Origin: Paenibacillus sp. FSL R5-0341
Lineage (GTDB): Bacteria; Bacillota; Bacilli; Paenibacillales; Paenibacillaceae
Direction of reading: 5' to 3'
Assembly (NCBI RefSeq): GCF_037975235.1
Contig: NZ_CP150241.1
Span: forward strand, 2,976,001 to 3,040,000
DNA length: 64,000 nt
Positions 18,051-27,803 of this stretch are shown here, piece by piece. The stretch's first letter is position 1, and each line of letters starts with the position of its first letter. The notes beneath the pieces were generated by a model. The model did not search any database. It had not been told where the DNA came from and saw nothing but the letters and a program-made list of their open reading frames with translations. The position numbers were made by a program, and so were the translations under genes.

Positions 18051-19052
18051 ATGAACGTGAAACATCAAGGAGACAAAGGAGTACAGAGTCAGAGTCAAAA
18101 TAAAAGAAAAACAAAGAAAGTGTTAGGCATTTTGCTTAAAGTGCTTGCCGCAATCGTTATCGTAATCCTACTTTTTATAGCCACGGTGTATACCGTTAAC
18201 AAAATCAGTAGTTATTCGGAGCAAAAAAGAATGGAGCCGTATGGTCAACATGTATCTGTGGACGGGAAAAATATGAATGTGTTCATTCAAGGTGAAGGTG
18301 AGGAAACGATTGTGCTTTTGCCTGGCTTTGGAACGGCGTCACCTGCTCTTGATTTTAAACCACTTATCTCAGAGTTATCTCCATATTATAAAGTCGTCGT
18401 CGTTGAGCCCTTTGGTTACGGATTGAGCGATCAGACCGAAAAGGAACGCAGTACAGCGAATATCGTCAGTGAAATTCATGAAGCGTTACAGAGTCTACAT
18501 ATTGATCGTTACATCCTCATGGGTCATTCCATCTCGGGCATCTATAGTCTGGATTATGTGAACAAATATGCAGATGAAGTAAGTGCATACGTTGGGCTGG
18601 ACACCAGTGTTCCCGCGATTAGTGAACAGAAGGTTGAAGCATCGGAAATCGTACCGATTACATGGTACCGTAACTTGGGTTTCCCACGTTTGCAATTGAA
18701 AATGAGTGATGATCCATATGCTGGGCTACCGTATGATGAACAAACCAAAGAACAATTGAACATTTTGATACAAAAGAACATGTTTAATCCAACTCAATTG
18801 AACGAGATTGTAAGTATGTATTCCAACTTTAAAACAGCTGAACAGCTAACGTTGCCTGTCAATCTCCCGGTTCTTTTCTTTGTACAAAAGAATCATCCGG
18901 CAGTGGACAATTGGGTTCCTGAACACGAGAAGTTAATAGAGGACTCTGTGCGTGGTGAAATGGTTCTGCTGGAAGCAAATCATTATTTATACCGTTCCCA
19001 TGCCAAAGAAATAGCGGAACAATTCAGGAGTTTTATGCTGGGAGTTCAATAA
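18051..19052 (+). CDS. Membrane-anchored alpha/beta hydrolase (paralogue A)
   Basis: 333 residues. A basic N-terminus is followed by one hydrophobic helix (about residues 24-45), then an alpha/beta hydrolase domain outside the membrane. The nucleophile is Ser160 in GHSISG, the oxyanion region is LLPGFGTASP, and the C-terminal histidine is in EANHYLYRS; the acid is probably in the late strand before it. It closely resembles the proteins at 19217 and 26311 (shared EPYGQ, VDGKNMNV, EPFGYGLSD, EKERTT). The fold suits an esterase, lipase or amidase on envelope or peptide substrates. It is preceded by regulon promoter A. Confidence 0.85.
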   Translation: MNVKHQGDKGVQSQSQNKRKTKKVLGILLKVLAAIVIVILLFIATVYTVNKISSYSEQKRMEPYGQHVSVDGKNMNVFIQGEGEETIVLLPGFGTASPALDFKPLISELSPYYKVVVVEPFGYGLSDQTEKERSTANIVSEIHEALQSLHIDRYILMGHSISGIYSLDYVNKYADEVSAYVGLDTSVPAISEQKVEASEIVPITWYRNLGFPRLQLKMSDDPYAGLPYDEQTKEQLNILIQKNMFNPTQLNEIVSMYSNFKTAEQLTLPVNLPVLFFVQKNHPAVDNWVPEHEKLIEDSVRGEMVLLEANHYLYRSHAKEIAEQFRSFMLGVQ

Positions 19053-19104
19053 CTCCATCAGGTATAGGCTCCCGTGTCAGTAACGTCGCAACATTTTCTT
19101 GCTT

Positions 19105-19144
19105 GTTCATATTCAGTTCATATTGACGTCACGGGCAGTACACT
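19105..19144 (+). promoter_or_regulatory. Conserved regulon promoter, copy B
   Basis: GTTCATATT at 19105-19113 and 19116-19124, then TACACT at 19139-19144, 17 bp after the second GTTCAT. It matches copies A and C and lies 73 bases upstream of the second hydrolase gene. Confidence 0.75.
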
Positions 19145-19216
19145 TTCATTGGATAAGATTTCATTAGAAGTAAAGAAGATAAATGAACAAACAGTTCAAG
19201 ACAGGAGAAGATCAGA

Positions 19217-20200
19217 TTGACACAACCAGAAGGAAAGAAAGCCAAGAATAGAACCAGGGTCAAGAAGGTACGAAATATTATACTTAAAGTACTAGGAGCA
19301 ATCGTAATCGCCATTATTCTTTTTCTAGGTATTGTTTATATCACCAATGTGATCAGTAGCAATTCAGAGGCGAAAAAGATAGAACCTTATGGTCAGCATG
19401 TATCTGTAGACGGGAAAAATATGAATGTGTTCATTCAAGGTGAAGGCAAGGAAACGATTGTACTTCTACCCGGTTATGGAACAGCAACACCAGTGCTTGA
19501 TTTCAAGTTGCTTATCGATGAGTTATCTCCATTTTACAAAGTTGTTGCAGTTGAGCCTTTCGGTTATGGATTAAGTGATGAAACTGAAAAAGAAAGAACC
19601 ACAGAGAATATCGTAAGTGAAGTTCATGAAGCTCTACAGCAACTTGATATTCATCAGTACATGCTCATGGGTCACTCCATTGCAGGCATTTACGGCATTG
19701 ACTATGTGAACAAATATCCGGATGAGGTAACTGCTTTTGTCGGTATTGATAGCAGCGTTTCTACCCAACCAAGTATTACAGATGCGAAGTTCCCATTAAA
19801 AACGTTTGCTTTTCTCCGAAATACAGGTCTCTTAAGATTAATGATGAAGGCGGGTGCGGACCCCTATGAGGGACTTGCATTCGATGAACAGACGGTTGAG
19901 CAGATGAAAATGATCTCGAATAAAAACATGTATAATCCCACGTCATTAAACGAGATGGATCATATTTATTCCAATTTTAAAGATGCTCAAGGTTTAAGGT
20001 TCCCTAAAAATCTTCCACTTCTTCTCTTTGTACAAGCGAATAATGAAGGGGTAGAAGGATGGATTCCATTACATGAAGGACAGATCAAAGATTCGGTACA
20101 TGGGAAAGTAATCACCATGGATGGTTCACATTATTTACACCATACGCAATTCAAAAAAATTGCTGAAGACGTTAGAGCTTTTTTGAACGAAGCGAAATAA
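19217..20200 (+). CDS. Membrane-anchored alpha/beta hydrolase (paralogue B)
   Basis: 327 residues, starting at TTG 19217 behind ACAGGAGAAG. A single membrane helix lies near residues 17-40 (IILKVLGAIVIAIILFLGIV), then the hydrolase domain with Ser154 in GHSIAG and the C-terminal catalytic histidine in DGSHYLHHT. The nucleotide sequence over the VDGKNMNVFIQGEG stretch is nearly identical to paralogue A, pointing to recent tandem duplication. It heads a transcript with the genes at 20327 and 21821, interrupted by a hairpin at 20256. Secretion-side hydrolysis of an ester or amide is inferred. Confidence 0.85.
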   Translation: MTQPEGKKAKNRTRVKKVRNIILKVLGAIVIAIILFLGIVYITNVISSNSEAKKIEPYGQHVSVDGKNMNVFIQGEGKETIVLLPGYGTATPVLDFKLLIDELSPFYKVVAVEPFGYGLSDETEKERTTENIVSEVHEALQQLDIHQYMLMGHSIAGIYGIDYVNKYPDEVTAFVGIDSSVSTQPSITDAKFPLKTFAFLRNTGLLRLMMKAGADPYEGLAFDEQTVEQMKMISNKNMYNPTSLNEMDHIYSNFKDAQGLRFPKNLPLLLFVQANNEGVEGWIPLHEGQIKDSVHGKVITMDGSHYLHHTQFKKIAEDVRAFLNEAK

Positions 20201-20255
20201 ATAGGGTATAAAAGTATACTCGTGACTTAACAGATATGTATTAACGAATATGAAG

Positions 20256-20278
20256 AACCGTCCTGTAGGACGGTTTTT
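20256..20278 (+). terminator. Intra-cluster terminator or attenuator
   Basis: AACCGTCC TGTA GGACGGTT plus T-tail. Only 48 bases separate it from the next gene, with no obvious promoter there, so read-through may set gene dosage. Confidence 0.8.
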
Positions 20279-20326
20279 CCATAATATGATCAATTCGGCT
20301 GTTGCCGTGATGAGAGAGGAATTCAA

Positions 20327-21781
20327 ATGAGATTATTTGAGATACTTTTAGTTTTATCCTGTTTGGCTTTACTTATAGACCTACTATTTATTAAAAGAAG
20401 TGCAAAGAAAACAGGCTTGGGTGTGGGGATCGGAAGTAGCGTTATACTCGTAGTTCAATTGTTGGTTGAGGGATACCGATGGCAGTTGCTTGTGGTATAT
20501 ATCATGACTGCTTTATTCATAATCATCGTTTTACTGAGACATTTCCAAAAGATAAACAGTCTAAAAATAGGGAAGTTGTTGAAATATAGTTTATCTTCCT
20601 TAATCGTCATTCTGCTTGTTGGTACTACTGTCTTGTCTGTATACTTACCTGTCTTTAATTTGCCGAAGCTTGATGGTCCAGAGAAAGTAGGTACTCAAAC
20701 ATTTCATTTAACAGACCAGAACAGAGACGAAATCTTCACTGAAGATCAAAGCGACAAGAGGGAACTAATGGTTCAATTCTGGTACCCTACTGAGAATATG
20801 AATAACAACAAGCGTGACACGCTGTTTCCAAAAGATAAAGAAATGTTCAAAAAGTATATTCAGAGCTTCTCTACTTCTTTAAAACTGCCTGAATTTGTGC
20901 TCAACTACTGGAAGTATAGTCAAACCAACTCTTATGAAAATGTAGAAATATTACCTTCTGCAAGTCCTTATCCCGTGGTACTGCTATCTCATGGCATGGG
21001 AACCAGTAGAGTTTTACATGCATCACAGGCCGAGAATCTGGCCAGTCATGGGTATATCGTGGTCACCATCGATCATACGTATAGCACCTTTGCTACCCTT
21101 TTTCCGGACGGCCGTGTAACGGATTATAAAAAAAGTACGACTACACTAGATGAACGTATAAAAACAGGGGATATATGGACGAAAGACGTGGAGTTTGTAA
21201 TCGATCAAATCGTAAAGCTGAATTCAGGTGCAATCGAAAGTCAGTTTAAAGGAAAAATAGATCTAGATCACATCGGCGCGATGGGTCATTCTTTTGGGGG
21301 TGCAACCGCGTTTAATGCAACGTATTTAGATCCTCGAATCAAGGCTGGGGTTAATATGGATGGGTCATTATATGAAGTGGAAAATAGAGATGATATAAAC
21401 AAGCCGTTTATGTTCATCCGATCGGGAAGTTTTGAAGACTGGTTAGTCAATTTTGAAATGGATCGAAATTCGGATGACGAAGTAACTAAATCTCTATCAG
21501 ATGAGCTTCACATTATGAAGAAAGTTATCGAACATGAGGGGGATGTGATTTATATAGAAGGAACCCAACACTTCAATTTCACAGACCTTCAATTCTATTC
21601 GGAGCTGGTTAAACTGTCCGGGATCACAGGAGATATCAATGGTAAAAGAGGATCAAACATCGTAAACGAATATGTACTCGATTTCTTTAACAAGCAACTG
21701 AAAGGAACGGGTGGAGATTTGATTCAGGGACCGAACGACTTGTATCCGGAGGTGAAATTTGTAGACCCAGAAGAGCTCTAA
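20327..21781 (+). CDS. PAF-acetylhydrolase-like membrane esterase
   Basis: 484 residues. The N-terminal 110 residues hold about four hydrophobic helices; the C-terminal domain matches the plasma PAF-acetylhydrolase/lipase family: VVLLSHGMGTSR oxyanion region, Ser322 in GHSFGG, the aspartate of VNMDGSL and the histidine of GTQHFNF. These enzymes cleave short acyl esters from phospholipids. Start ATG 20327 follows GAGAGGAA. It lies between an alpha/beta hydrolase and a secreted serine hydrolase in the same direction. The predicted active site faces the outside, consistent with lipid or toxin detoxification at the envelope (inference). Confidence 0.82.
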   Translation: MRLFEILLVLSCLALLIDLLFIKRSAKKTGLGVGIGSSVILVVQLLVEGYRWQLLVVYIMTALFIIIVLLRHFQKINSLKIGKLLKYSLSSLIVILLVGTTVLSVYLPVFNLPKLDGPEKVGTQTFHLTDQNRDEIFTEDQSDKRELMVQFWYPTENMNNNKRDTLFPKDKEMFKKYIQSFSTSLKLPEFVLNYWKYSQTNSYENVEILPSASPYPVVLLSHGMGTSRVLHASQAENLASHGYIVVTIDHTYSTFATLFPDGRVTDYKKSTTTLDERIKTGDIWTKDVEFVIDQIVKLNSGAIESQFKGKIDLDHIGAMGHSFGGATAFNATYLDPRIKAGVNMDGSLYEVENRDDINKPFMFIRSGSFEDWLVNFEMDRNSDDEVTKSLSDELHIMKKVIEHEGDVIYIEGTQHFNFTDLQFYSELVKLSGITGDINGKRGSNIVNEYVLDFFNKQLKGTGGDLIQGPNDLYPEVKFVDPEEL

Positions 21782-21820
21782 TCAACCAAAACAAACATGT
21801 AAACTCAGGAGATGATGTGA

Positions 21821-23911
21821 ATGGGATGGCAAAAGGGAAAACGCACTTCAATCACCGCCTTAACGCTGGTGTTAACGATGTTAGCTCCAATGTCAGTCAT
21901 GGCCGCACCAGCTACGAGTAACAACAGCGATCTGACGTATGAACCAACCAAGAAAATAGTAGCAGAGAAAGCGAAGATCCTTACCGAGACGTATGATACG
22001 ACCAGTGTGCAATATGCATTAATCGATGGTGGAGAGATTGTGGTGTCTGGTCAGATAGGCAAGAACGATCTAAAGGACAAGGTGCCACTTACTTCCAATA
22101 CAATCTATGGCATAGGATCAACTAGCAAAATGGTGCTTACAGCTGCTGTAATGAAGCTGGTTGATGAGGAAAAGATTAATTTGGATCTGCCTGTTGTGAA
22201 CTATTTACCTGATTTTAAAATGAAAGATCAGCGCTATACACAAATCACACCGCGCATGCTGTTGAATCATTCCTCCGGTCTGCTAGGCAGCACGGGCAGC
22301 AATGCTACATTGTACGGGGATAATGATACGTATTCACACGATACGTTTCTCGATCAATTAGCGAATCAAAACCTGAAGGCAGATCCGGGGGCATATTCGG
22401 TGTATAGTAACGACGGTTTTACGCTGGCCGAGATTATGGTTGAACGTGTCAGCGGCATGAGTTTTACGAATTTTATACACCACTATATTACGGAGCCTCT
22501 GGATATGAAGCATACCAAAACACCACAGGATGTGGTTGACCCGGCAGACATGGCGGGAATCTATTCTCTTTTGGTTGAAGGTCAGCTTCCACAAGAGAAT
22601 TATAATATCATCGCTACGGGAGGCATCTATTCTACGGCTGAAGATCTGGTGAAATTTTCACAAATTTTCACGGGAGAGGTCGAAGGTATTCTTTCCAGTA
22701 AGTCGGTCGAAGCCATGGCGCAAGAAGAATACAAAAGAGGCATGTGGCCGGAGGAAAGCGATACGTCTATATCTTACGGGTTAGGGTGGGATAGTGTGAA
22801 TCTGTTCCCATTCAGTGAATATGGCATCAAGGCCATTACGAAAGGTGGAGATACGATATCGTATCACTCCTCATTAATCGTACTGCCGGAATATAATCTG
22901 GCTGCAGCCGTTACCTCATCAGGTGGGACAAGTGCCAGAGATCAATTCATCGCGAGTGAATTATTACTCAGCGCACTTGAGGAAAAGGGCATCATTACAG
23001 AACGGAAGCCGGAAAAATCATTTGGCGTACCAGTGAAGGCGGATATGCCTAAAGAAGTACCCATGAATGCCGGCATATACGGCGCCAATAATTCGGTTAA
23101 GAAGATCGAAATGAATCATGCTGGACAACTGACTGTATCCTCACTCACAGCTCCGAGTAATCCGGCTCAAGAATATACCTATACAGTGGATGGTACTTTT
23201 GTTAACGATGCAGGTACAGAAAAGTTGAAATTCGTGACGGAGCAGAACGGAAGCACGTATCTGTGGTCTCGCTCTTATATATCCTTGCCAGGACTTGGAC
23301 AGTTAGCTTTCTCAGAATACACAGCGGAGAAGCTGGAAGCGAATGAATTATCCCAGGCTATTATCGCCTCATGGGAAAAGCGCGAAGGTAAAAGATATTA
23401 CGTGATCAATCAGAAATATACATCAACGGTCTATCTCCATTCATCACCAATTCTCTCTTTTCATATGAACGAAGAGAATCCAGGGTATATGTCCAATAGT
23501 AAGATTGTTGGAGCCAACAAAGCAGTCACCGAGCTGCAAATCCCTGGCATGGCTGGACGTGATACCAAGGAGATTTATTTCTCCGAAAAGAATGGAGTAG
23601 AGTACATTGAAGCCGTAGGAAGCGTATACGCCAGTGAGGAGCTTGTAAAACCACTCTATTCGGGCAAACAATCGGTAACTACGATTCAAGCAGACGGTTA
23701 TGCGAAATGGTTTTCAATACCCGAAACGGTGAAAGGAAAAGTCATGACGGTGAAAATGCCCGCAAATGGCGCCTTTGCCGTATATGATCAAAAGGGTGTT
23801 TATATTAATCACACCGTCATCAGTGGTAAAAATGAGGTTGATTTACCTGAAAACGGCCGCATTGTATTTGCAGGTGACGTTGATTCCAAATTTGAAATTT
23901 CATTGAAATAG
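21821..23911 (+). CDS. Secreted serine hydrolase, beta-lactamase (class C/PBP) family, paralogue 1
   Basis: 696 residues. The signal peptide ends near [10 protein letters not shown]. The beta-lactamase-like domain follows: S100-T-S-K103 (SxxK), Y195-S-N197 (YxN) and a C-terminal GGDT triad-like box. The last 280 residues form a beta-rich accessory region. The family includes DD-peptidases, D-aminopeptidases and esterases rather than true resistance enzymes. GGAG lies 9 bases before ATG 21821; the gene is 39 bases after the PAF-AH-like gene. It is closely related to the protein at 24130. An extracellular role on peptidoglycan or D-amino-acid peptides is inferred. Confidence 0.85.
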   Translation: MGWQKGKRTSITALTLVLTMLAPMSVMAAPATSNNSDLTYEPTKKIVAEKAKILTETYDTTSVQYALIDGGEIVVSGQIGKNDLKDKVPLTSNTIYGIGSTSKMVLTAAVMKLVDEEKINLDLPVVNYLPDFKMKDQRYTQITPRMLLNHSSGLLGSTGSNATLYGDNDTYSHDTFLDQLANQNLKADPGAYSVYSNDGFTLAEIMVERVSGMSFTNFIHHYITEPLDMKHTKTPQDVVDPADMAGIYSLLVEGQLPQENYNIIATGGIYSTAEDLVKFSQIFTGEVEGILSSKSVEAMAQEEYKRGMWPEESDTSISYGLGWDSVNLFPFSEYGIKAITKGGDTISYHSSLIVLPEYNLAAAVTSSGGTSARDQFIASELLLSALEEKGIITERKPEKSFGVPVKADMPKEVPMNAGIYGANNSVKKIEMNHAGQLTVSSLTAPSNPAQEYTYTVDGTFVNDAGTEKLKFVTEQNGSTYLWSRSYISLPGLGQLAFSEYTAEKLEANELSQAIIASWEKREGKRYYVINQKYTSTVYLHSSPILSFHMNEENPGYMSNSKIVGANKAVTELQIPGMAGRDTKEIYFSEKNGVEYIEAVGSVYASEELVKPLYSGKQSVTTIQADGYAKWFSIPETVKGKVMTVKMPANGAFAVYDQKGVYINHTVISGKNEVDLPENGRIVFAGDVDSKFEISLK

Positions 23912-23920
23912 ACGAGTGTT

Positions 23921-23957
23921 TATCCCCTTTAAGTGTCTACTTAAAGGGGATATTTTT
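23921..23957 (+). terminator. Intrinsic terminator after the first serine hydrolase
   Basis: Perfect 12-bp arms TATCCCCTTTAA / TTAAAGGGGATA followed by TTTTT. Confidence 0.9.
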
Positions 23958-24016
23958 ATGGCGAAAAAGGAAGAATCAAGGATCATGAATCATGATGTAT
24001 TCAAATTATTTTGCCT

Positions 24017-24056
24017 GTTCATATTCGGTTCATATAGACGTCACGAGCAGTACATT
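24017..24056 (+). promoter_or_regulatory. Conserved regulon promoter, copy C
   Basis: GTTCATATT at 24017-24025, GTTCATATA at 24028-24036, and TACATT at 24051-24056, 17 bp after the second GTTCAT. It lies inside the apparent open frame that begins at 23992, which shows that the frame upstream of 24130 is leader, not coding. Confidence 0.75.
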
Positions 24057-24129
24057 TATATTCGTTAAGCTTATTTTAGCACCAAAGCAAGATACTCTAA
24101 TAAAGAGATCCTCACAGGAGAAGATGCAA

Positions 24130-26253
24130 ATGATACAACAAGAGAAAATGAACGTGGTCAAGAGAACAGTCACAAAACGAACTTCAATTGCAGCTTTAAC
24201 TCTAGTGTTAACCATGTTAGCCCCGTTATCTGCCATGGCCGCACCGGCTGTCATGAATAACAACAGTAAACTTACGTATGAGACAACGAAGAAAGCCGTG
24301 ATCGAAAAAGCCAAATTACTGACTGAGACGTACGGTACGACGAGTCTGCAATATGCACTCATCGATGGTGGAGAGATTGTGGTGTCTGGTCAAACGGGCA
24401 AGAACGATCTAAACGATAAGGTGCCTCTTACTTCGAACACCATCTATGGTATCGGTTCAACCAGTAAAATGATGCTTACTGCCGCTGTAATGAAGCTGGT
24501 TGACGAAGGCAAAATCGATTTGGATGTGCCTGTTGTGAACTATATGCCTGACTTTAAAATGAAAGATAACCGATACAAACAGATCACACCCCGCATGTTG
24601 CTAAATCATTCCTCCGGTCTTCTGGGAAGTTCATTCAACAATGCCACCTTGTACGGAGATAATGACACGTATTCACATGATACATTACTGGAGCAATTGG
24701 CGAATCAAAACCTGAAGGCAGATCCCGGCGCATACTCCGTCTACAGCAACGATGGCTTTACATTAGCCGAGATTTTGGTCGAAAGAGTTAGTGGCATGGG
24801 TTATACCGCATTTATACACAAGTATTTTACGGAGCCTTTGGATATGAATCATACCAAGACGCCACAGGATGTGGTTAACCCGACAGAAATGGCGGGAATC
24901 TATTCCCCTTTTTATGCGGGACAACTTCCAAAAGAGAATTATAATATCATCGCGACTGGAGGTCTGTATTCCACCGCTGAAGATCTGGTCAAATTCTCAC
25001 GAATCTTCACGGGAGAGGTCAAGGGCATTCTTTCCAGTAAGTCTGTACAAGCTATGGAGCAAGAAGAGTATAAAAGAGGCATGTGGTCAGAGGATAGCGA
25101 TACGCTTATGTCTTACGGGTTAGGGTGGGATAGTGTGAATTTGTTCCCATTCAATGAATACGGCATAAAGGCTGTTATGAAAGGCGGAGATACGTTATCT
25201 TATCAGTCTTCATTAACGGTACTCCCGGAACACAACATGGCTGCAGCCGTAATCTCTTCGGGCGGGTCGAGCTTAACCAATCAATTCATTGCGAATGAAT
25301 TATTACTCAGCGCACTTGAGGAAAAGGGAGTTATTACAGAACGGAAGCCGGAAAAATCATTTGGCGTACCCGTGAAGGCAGAAATGCCTATGGAAATCTC
25401 CAAGTTTGCAGGTATATATGGTGGCAATAATTCAGTTACGAAGATCAAAATAAATCCGGCTGGACAACTGACTGTATCTTCACTTACTGCTCCGAGCAAT
25501 CCGGCTCAAGAATACACCTATACAGCAGATGGTACTTTTGTTAACGACGAAGGTACAGAAAAGTTGAAATTCGTTGTGGAGAAAAACGGGAATACCTACC
25601 TGTGGTCTCGATCTTATATATCCGTTCCAGGGCTCGGACAGCTGGCTTTCTCAGAATATAATGCGGAGAAGCTTGAAGCCAATGAATTATCCAAAGAGGT
25701 TACGGCCGCATGGGAAAAGCGTGATGGTAAAAAATATTACCTGGTGAATGAGAAATACACATCCATGGTCTATCTCAATGCTTCATCAATCCTGCCTATT
25801 CAGCTGAATCAAGAGAATCCAGGCTATATGTCCAATAATAAGATTATTGGAGCAAATGAAGCAGTTAATCCATTACAAATTCCGGGTACTGCCGGACGCG
25901 ATACGATGGCCATTCATTTCTCTAAAAAGGACGGAGGAGAGTATCTTACAGCTTTGGGTTATGTATACGCCAGTGAGGAACTTGTAAAACCCATCTATCC
26001 GGGTAAACAATCCGCAACAACCATTCAAGCAGATGGATACGCTAAATGGTTTTCGGTACCAGTGAATGCGAAAGGAAAAGTCATGACGGTGAAAATACCC
26101 GCAAATAGCGCCTTTGCCGTATACGACCAGACGGGAATTTGTATCAATTACACCGTGGTCAGCGGTAAGAACGAAGTTGTCTTACCGGAAAACGGCCGTA
26201 TTGTATTTGCAGGTGAGGCTGGCTCCCGATTTGAAATTTTATTAAAAAAGTAA
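24130..26253 (+). CDS. Secreted serine hydrolase, beta-lactamase family, paralogue 2
   Basis: 707 residues from ATG 24130, chosen because CAGGAG lies 9 bases upstream; longer in-frame starts would place the regulon promoter inside the gene. The signal peptide ends near LSAMAAPA. SxxK is S110-T-S-K113, with the YSN motif and GGDT box as in paralogue 1, and the two align almost without gaps, including the beta-rich tail. It is the first gene of the operon driven by promoter C and is followed by hydrolase paralogue C. Serine peptidase or esterase action outside the cell is inferred from the family. Confidence 0.85.
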   Translation: MIQQEKMNVVKRTVTKRTSIAALTLVLTMLAPLSAMAAPAVMNNNSKLTYETTKKAVIEKAKLLTETYGTTSLQYALIDGGEIVVSGQTGKNDLNDKVPLTSNTIYGIGSTSKMMLTAAVMKLVDEGKIDLDVPVVNYMPDFKMKDNRYKQITPRMLLNHSSGLLGSSFNNATLYGDNDTYSHDTLLEQLANQNLKADPGAYSVYSNDGFTLAEILVERVSGMGYTAFIHKYFTEPLDMNHTKTPQDVVNPTEMAGIYSPFYAGQLPKENYNIIATGGLYSTAEDLVKFSRIFTGEVKGILSSKSVQAMEQEEYKRGMWSEDSDTLMSYGLGWDSVNLFPFNEYGIKAVMKGGDTLSYQSSLTVLPEHNMAAAVISSGGSSLTNQFIANELLLSALEEKGVITERKPEKSFGVPVKAEMPMEISKFAGIYGGNNSVTKIKINPAGQLTVSSLTAPSNPAQEYTYTADGTFVNDEGTEKLKFVVEKNGNTYLWSRSYISVPGLGQLAFSEYNAEKLEANELSKEVTAAWEKRDGKKYYLVNEKYTSMVYLNASSILPIQLNQENPGYMSNNKIIGANEAVNPLQIPGTAGRDTMAIHFSKKDGGEYLTALGYVYASEELVKPIYPGKQSATTIQADGYAKWFSVPVNAKGKVMTVKIPANSAFAVYDQTGICINYTVVSGKNEVVLPENGRIVFAGEAGSRFEILLKK

Positions 26254-26310
26254 TATGAATGGAGCTCCAAACAGTTGTACAACAAACGAACTCAACAGGA
26301 GAGAACCATC

Positions 26311-27252
26311 ATGATGAAAAAAATATTAATCATTTTGCTCAAAATATTCGGAGCCATTGTTATCGCTATTGCATTATTTATTGCCACTGTTTTTATCGTT
26401 AATGTGTTTAGCAATAAATCGGAGGAAGGGAAGATAAAACCCTATGGTCAGTCCGTAGCGGTTGACGGGAAAAACATGAATGTGTTAATTCAAGGAAAAG
26501 GCGAAGAAACGGTCGTATTACTTCCCGGATATGGAACACCAGCCCCAGCCCTTGATTTTAAACCGCTAATTGATGAGCTATCGCCATTTTACAAAGTTGT
26601 TGTCATTGAGCCTTTCGGTTATGGATTAAGTGATGTAACTGAAAAAGAGCGTACAACTGAAAATATGGTTAATGAAATTCACGAAGCGTTACAGCAGCTT
26701 AATATTCATCATTACACGCTCATGGGTCACTCCATTTCAGGAATTTACGGACTGGATTATGTAAACAAATATCCAAACGAAGTAAGTGCCTTTGTCGGGA
26801 TTGATAGCAGCGTTCCAACGCAGGGTGGTAATGATGATCCATTTCCAACCGAAACGTACAAACTGCTTAAAAAATCAGGATTCTACCGATTGTTAATGAA
26901 ACTGGCCCCTGATCAATTGATTGCACCTAACGTTGATGATGAAACCAGAGAACAAATTAGAATACTTTCACTCAAAAATACGTTTAATCCGAACAACCTG
27001 AATGAAGGCGAAAATTTCGGTCCTAATTTCAAAGCAGCTGAGAACTTGTCCTTCCCCAAAGATCTTCCTGTGATTTTCTTTTTACAAGCGAATGATACGG
27101 AAACGGAAGGATGGATTCCCTTGCATGAAGAGCAAGTCAAAGATTCTGTGCATGGAAAAGTGATGACATTCGAGGGAGATCATTATTTGCATCACACCCG
27201 ATCCAAAGAAATGGTTCAAGAATATAGGAAGTTTATGAGTGAGATAAAGTAG
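26311..27252 (+). CDS. Membrane-anchored alpha/beta hydrolase (paralogue C)
   Basis: 313 residues from ATG 26311 behind CAGGAGAG. The membrane helix spans residues 4-27 (ILIILLKIFGAIVIAIALF); Ser141 is in GHSISG; the catalytic histidine is in EGDHYLHHT. It pairs with the serine hydrolase at 24130 just as paralogue B pairs with the one at 21821, but the PAF-AH-like gene is missing from this copy. This looks like a duplicated hydrolase-plus-peptidase module with partial loss. A T-tailed hairpin follows at once. Confidence 0.85.
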   Translation: MMKKILIILLKIFGAIVIAIALFIATVFIVNVFSNKSEEGKIKPYGQSVAVDGKNMNVLIQGKGEETVVLLPGYGTPAPALDFKPLIDELSPFYKVVVIEPFGYGLSDVTEKERTTENMVNEIHEALQQLNIHHYTLMGHSISGIYGLDYVNKYPNEVSAFVGIDSSVPTQGGNDDPFPTETYKLLKKSGFYRLLMKLAPDQLIAPNVDDETREQIRILSLKNTFNPNNLNEGENFGPNFKAAENLSFPKDLPVIFFLQANDTETEGWIPLHEEQVKDSVHGKVMTFEGDHYLHHTRSKEMVQEYRKFMSEIK

Positions 27253-27267
27253 TGTCGCCAACCAAAG

Positions 27268-27292
27268 AAGTCGCGAAATCGCGGCTTTTTTT
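27268..27292 (+). terminator. Intrinsic terminator after hydrolase C
   Basis: AAGTCGCG AAAT CGCGGCTT plus T-run; flanking CCAACCAAA/TTTGGTTG extends the stem. Confidence 0.85.
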
Positions 27293-27344
27293 GGTTGAAG
27301 AGATGATGAACATACATGCGTGTTACTTTATTGGAAAATTAAGG

Positions 27345-27407
27345 TTGACACCTCTTGTCATCGCGTATACAATCGTATACATGAATGCGTTGTATACAAA
27401 TGTATAC
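27345..27407 (+). promoter_or_regulatory. Near-consensus promoter overlapped by four GTATAC operators
   Basis: TTGACA (27345-27350), a 17-bp spacer and TACAAT (27368-27373). GTATAC occurs at 27365, 27375, 27392 and 27402, as two pairs with 10-bp spacing; the third lies inside the perfect palindrome TTGTATACAA. Covering the -10 and start region, this is a strong candidate repressor site controlling the ABC exporter operon. Confidence 0.7.
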
Positions 27408-27426
27408 GCGCAATGGAGGTGGCAAA

Positions 27427-27801
27427 ATGAGAGATCGTGATATGAATGAAACGGATCGAAGTGTACGTCAAGGTGAGCGTCCGAAACGTGATATGAGTGA
27501 AAATGAGCAACGTGGCGAGCGTTCAAGACGTGGCAGAGGACCTGGTGAACATCAGGGAAAACGGGGCCATGGTGCGCAAACATTCCGCCGCGGTCGGATT
27601 CTTGTATTTCTGGAGCAGATGCAGAATCGAAGAACGACGCTCGCCAGACAACTTGGACAGGAGGAGTACGAACATATTCGCCCAATGATTAGTGGGGAGT
27701 TGAAAGCCATTGATCAGGTCATCGACGAGTATATTCACCTTTTCGAGTTGCAAAATGAAGATGTAATTCCCAATAAGGATCTGGAGAGTGAGAGTGAATA
27801 A
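27427..27801 (+). CDS. Small Arg-rich protein of ABC exporter operon
   Basis: 124 residues from ATG 27427 (TGGAGGTGG upstream). The first 50 residues are highly charged and low in complexity (Arg, Glu, Gly), then a helical segment (RRGRILVFLEQMQNRRTTLA, and GELKAIDQVIDEYIHLFEL). There is no winged-helix motif that I can recognise, so calling it the repressor of the GTATAC array is not justified, though a compact helical DNA- or partner-binding protein is possible. It ends 2 bases before the ABC exporter start. The family is unrecognised. Confidence 0.7.
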   Translation: MRDRDMNETDRSVRQGERPKRDMSENEQRGERSRRGRGPGEHQGKRGHGAQTFRRGRILVFLEQMQNRRTTLARQLGQEEYEHIRPMISGELKAIDQVIDEYIHLFELQNEDVIPNKDLESESE

Positions 27802-27803
27802 GT

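Noticed and set aside
23992..24129. N-terminal extension of the second serine hydrolase
   Set aside because: The extension would cover regulon promoter C, has no ribosome site, and paralogue 1 has no such sequence; the start at 24130 is better supported.
21821..26253. True beta-lactamase resistance genes
   Set aside because: SxxK and YxN motifs are shared by DD-peptidases and esterases, and the long C-terminal beta region is not found in class C beta-lactamases.
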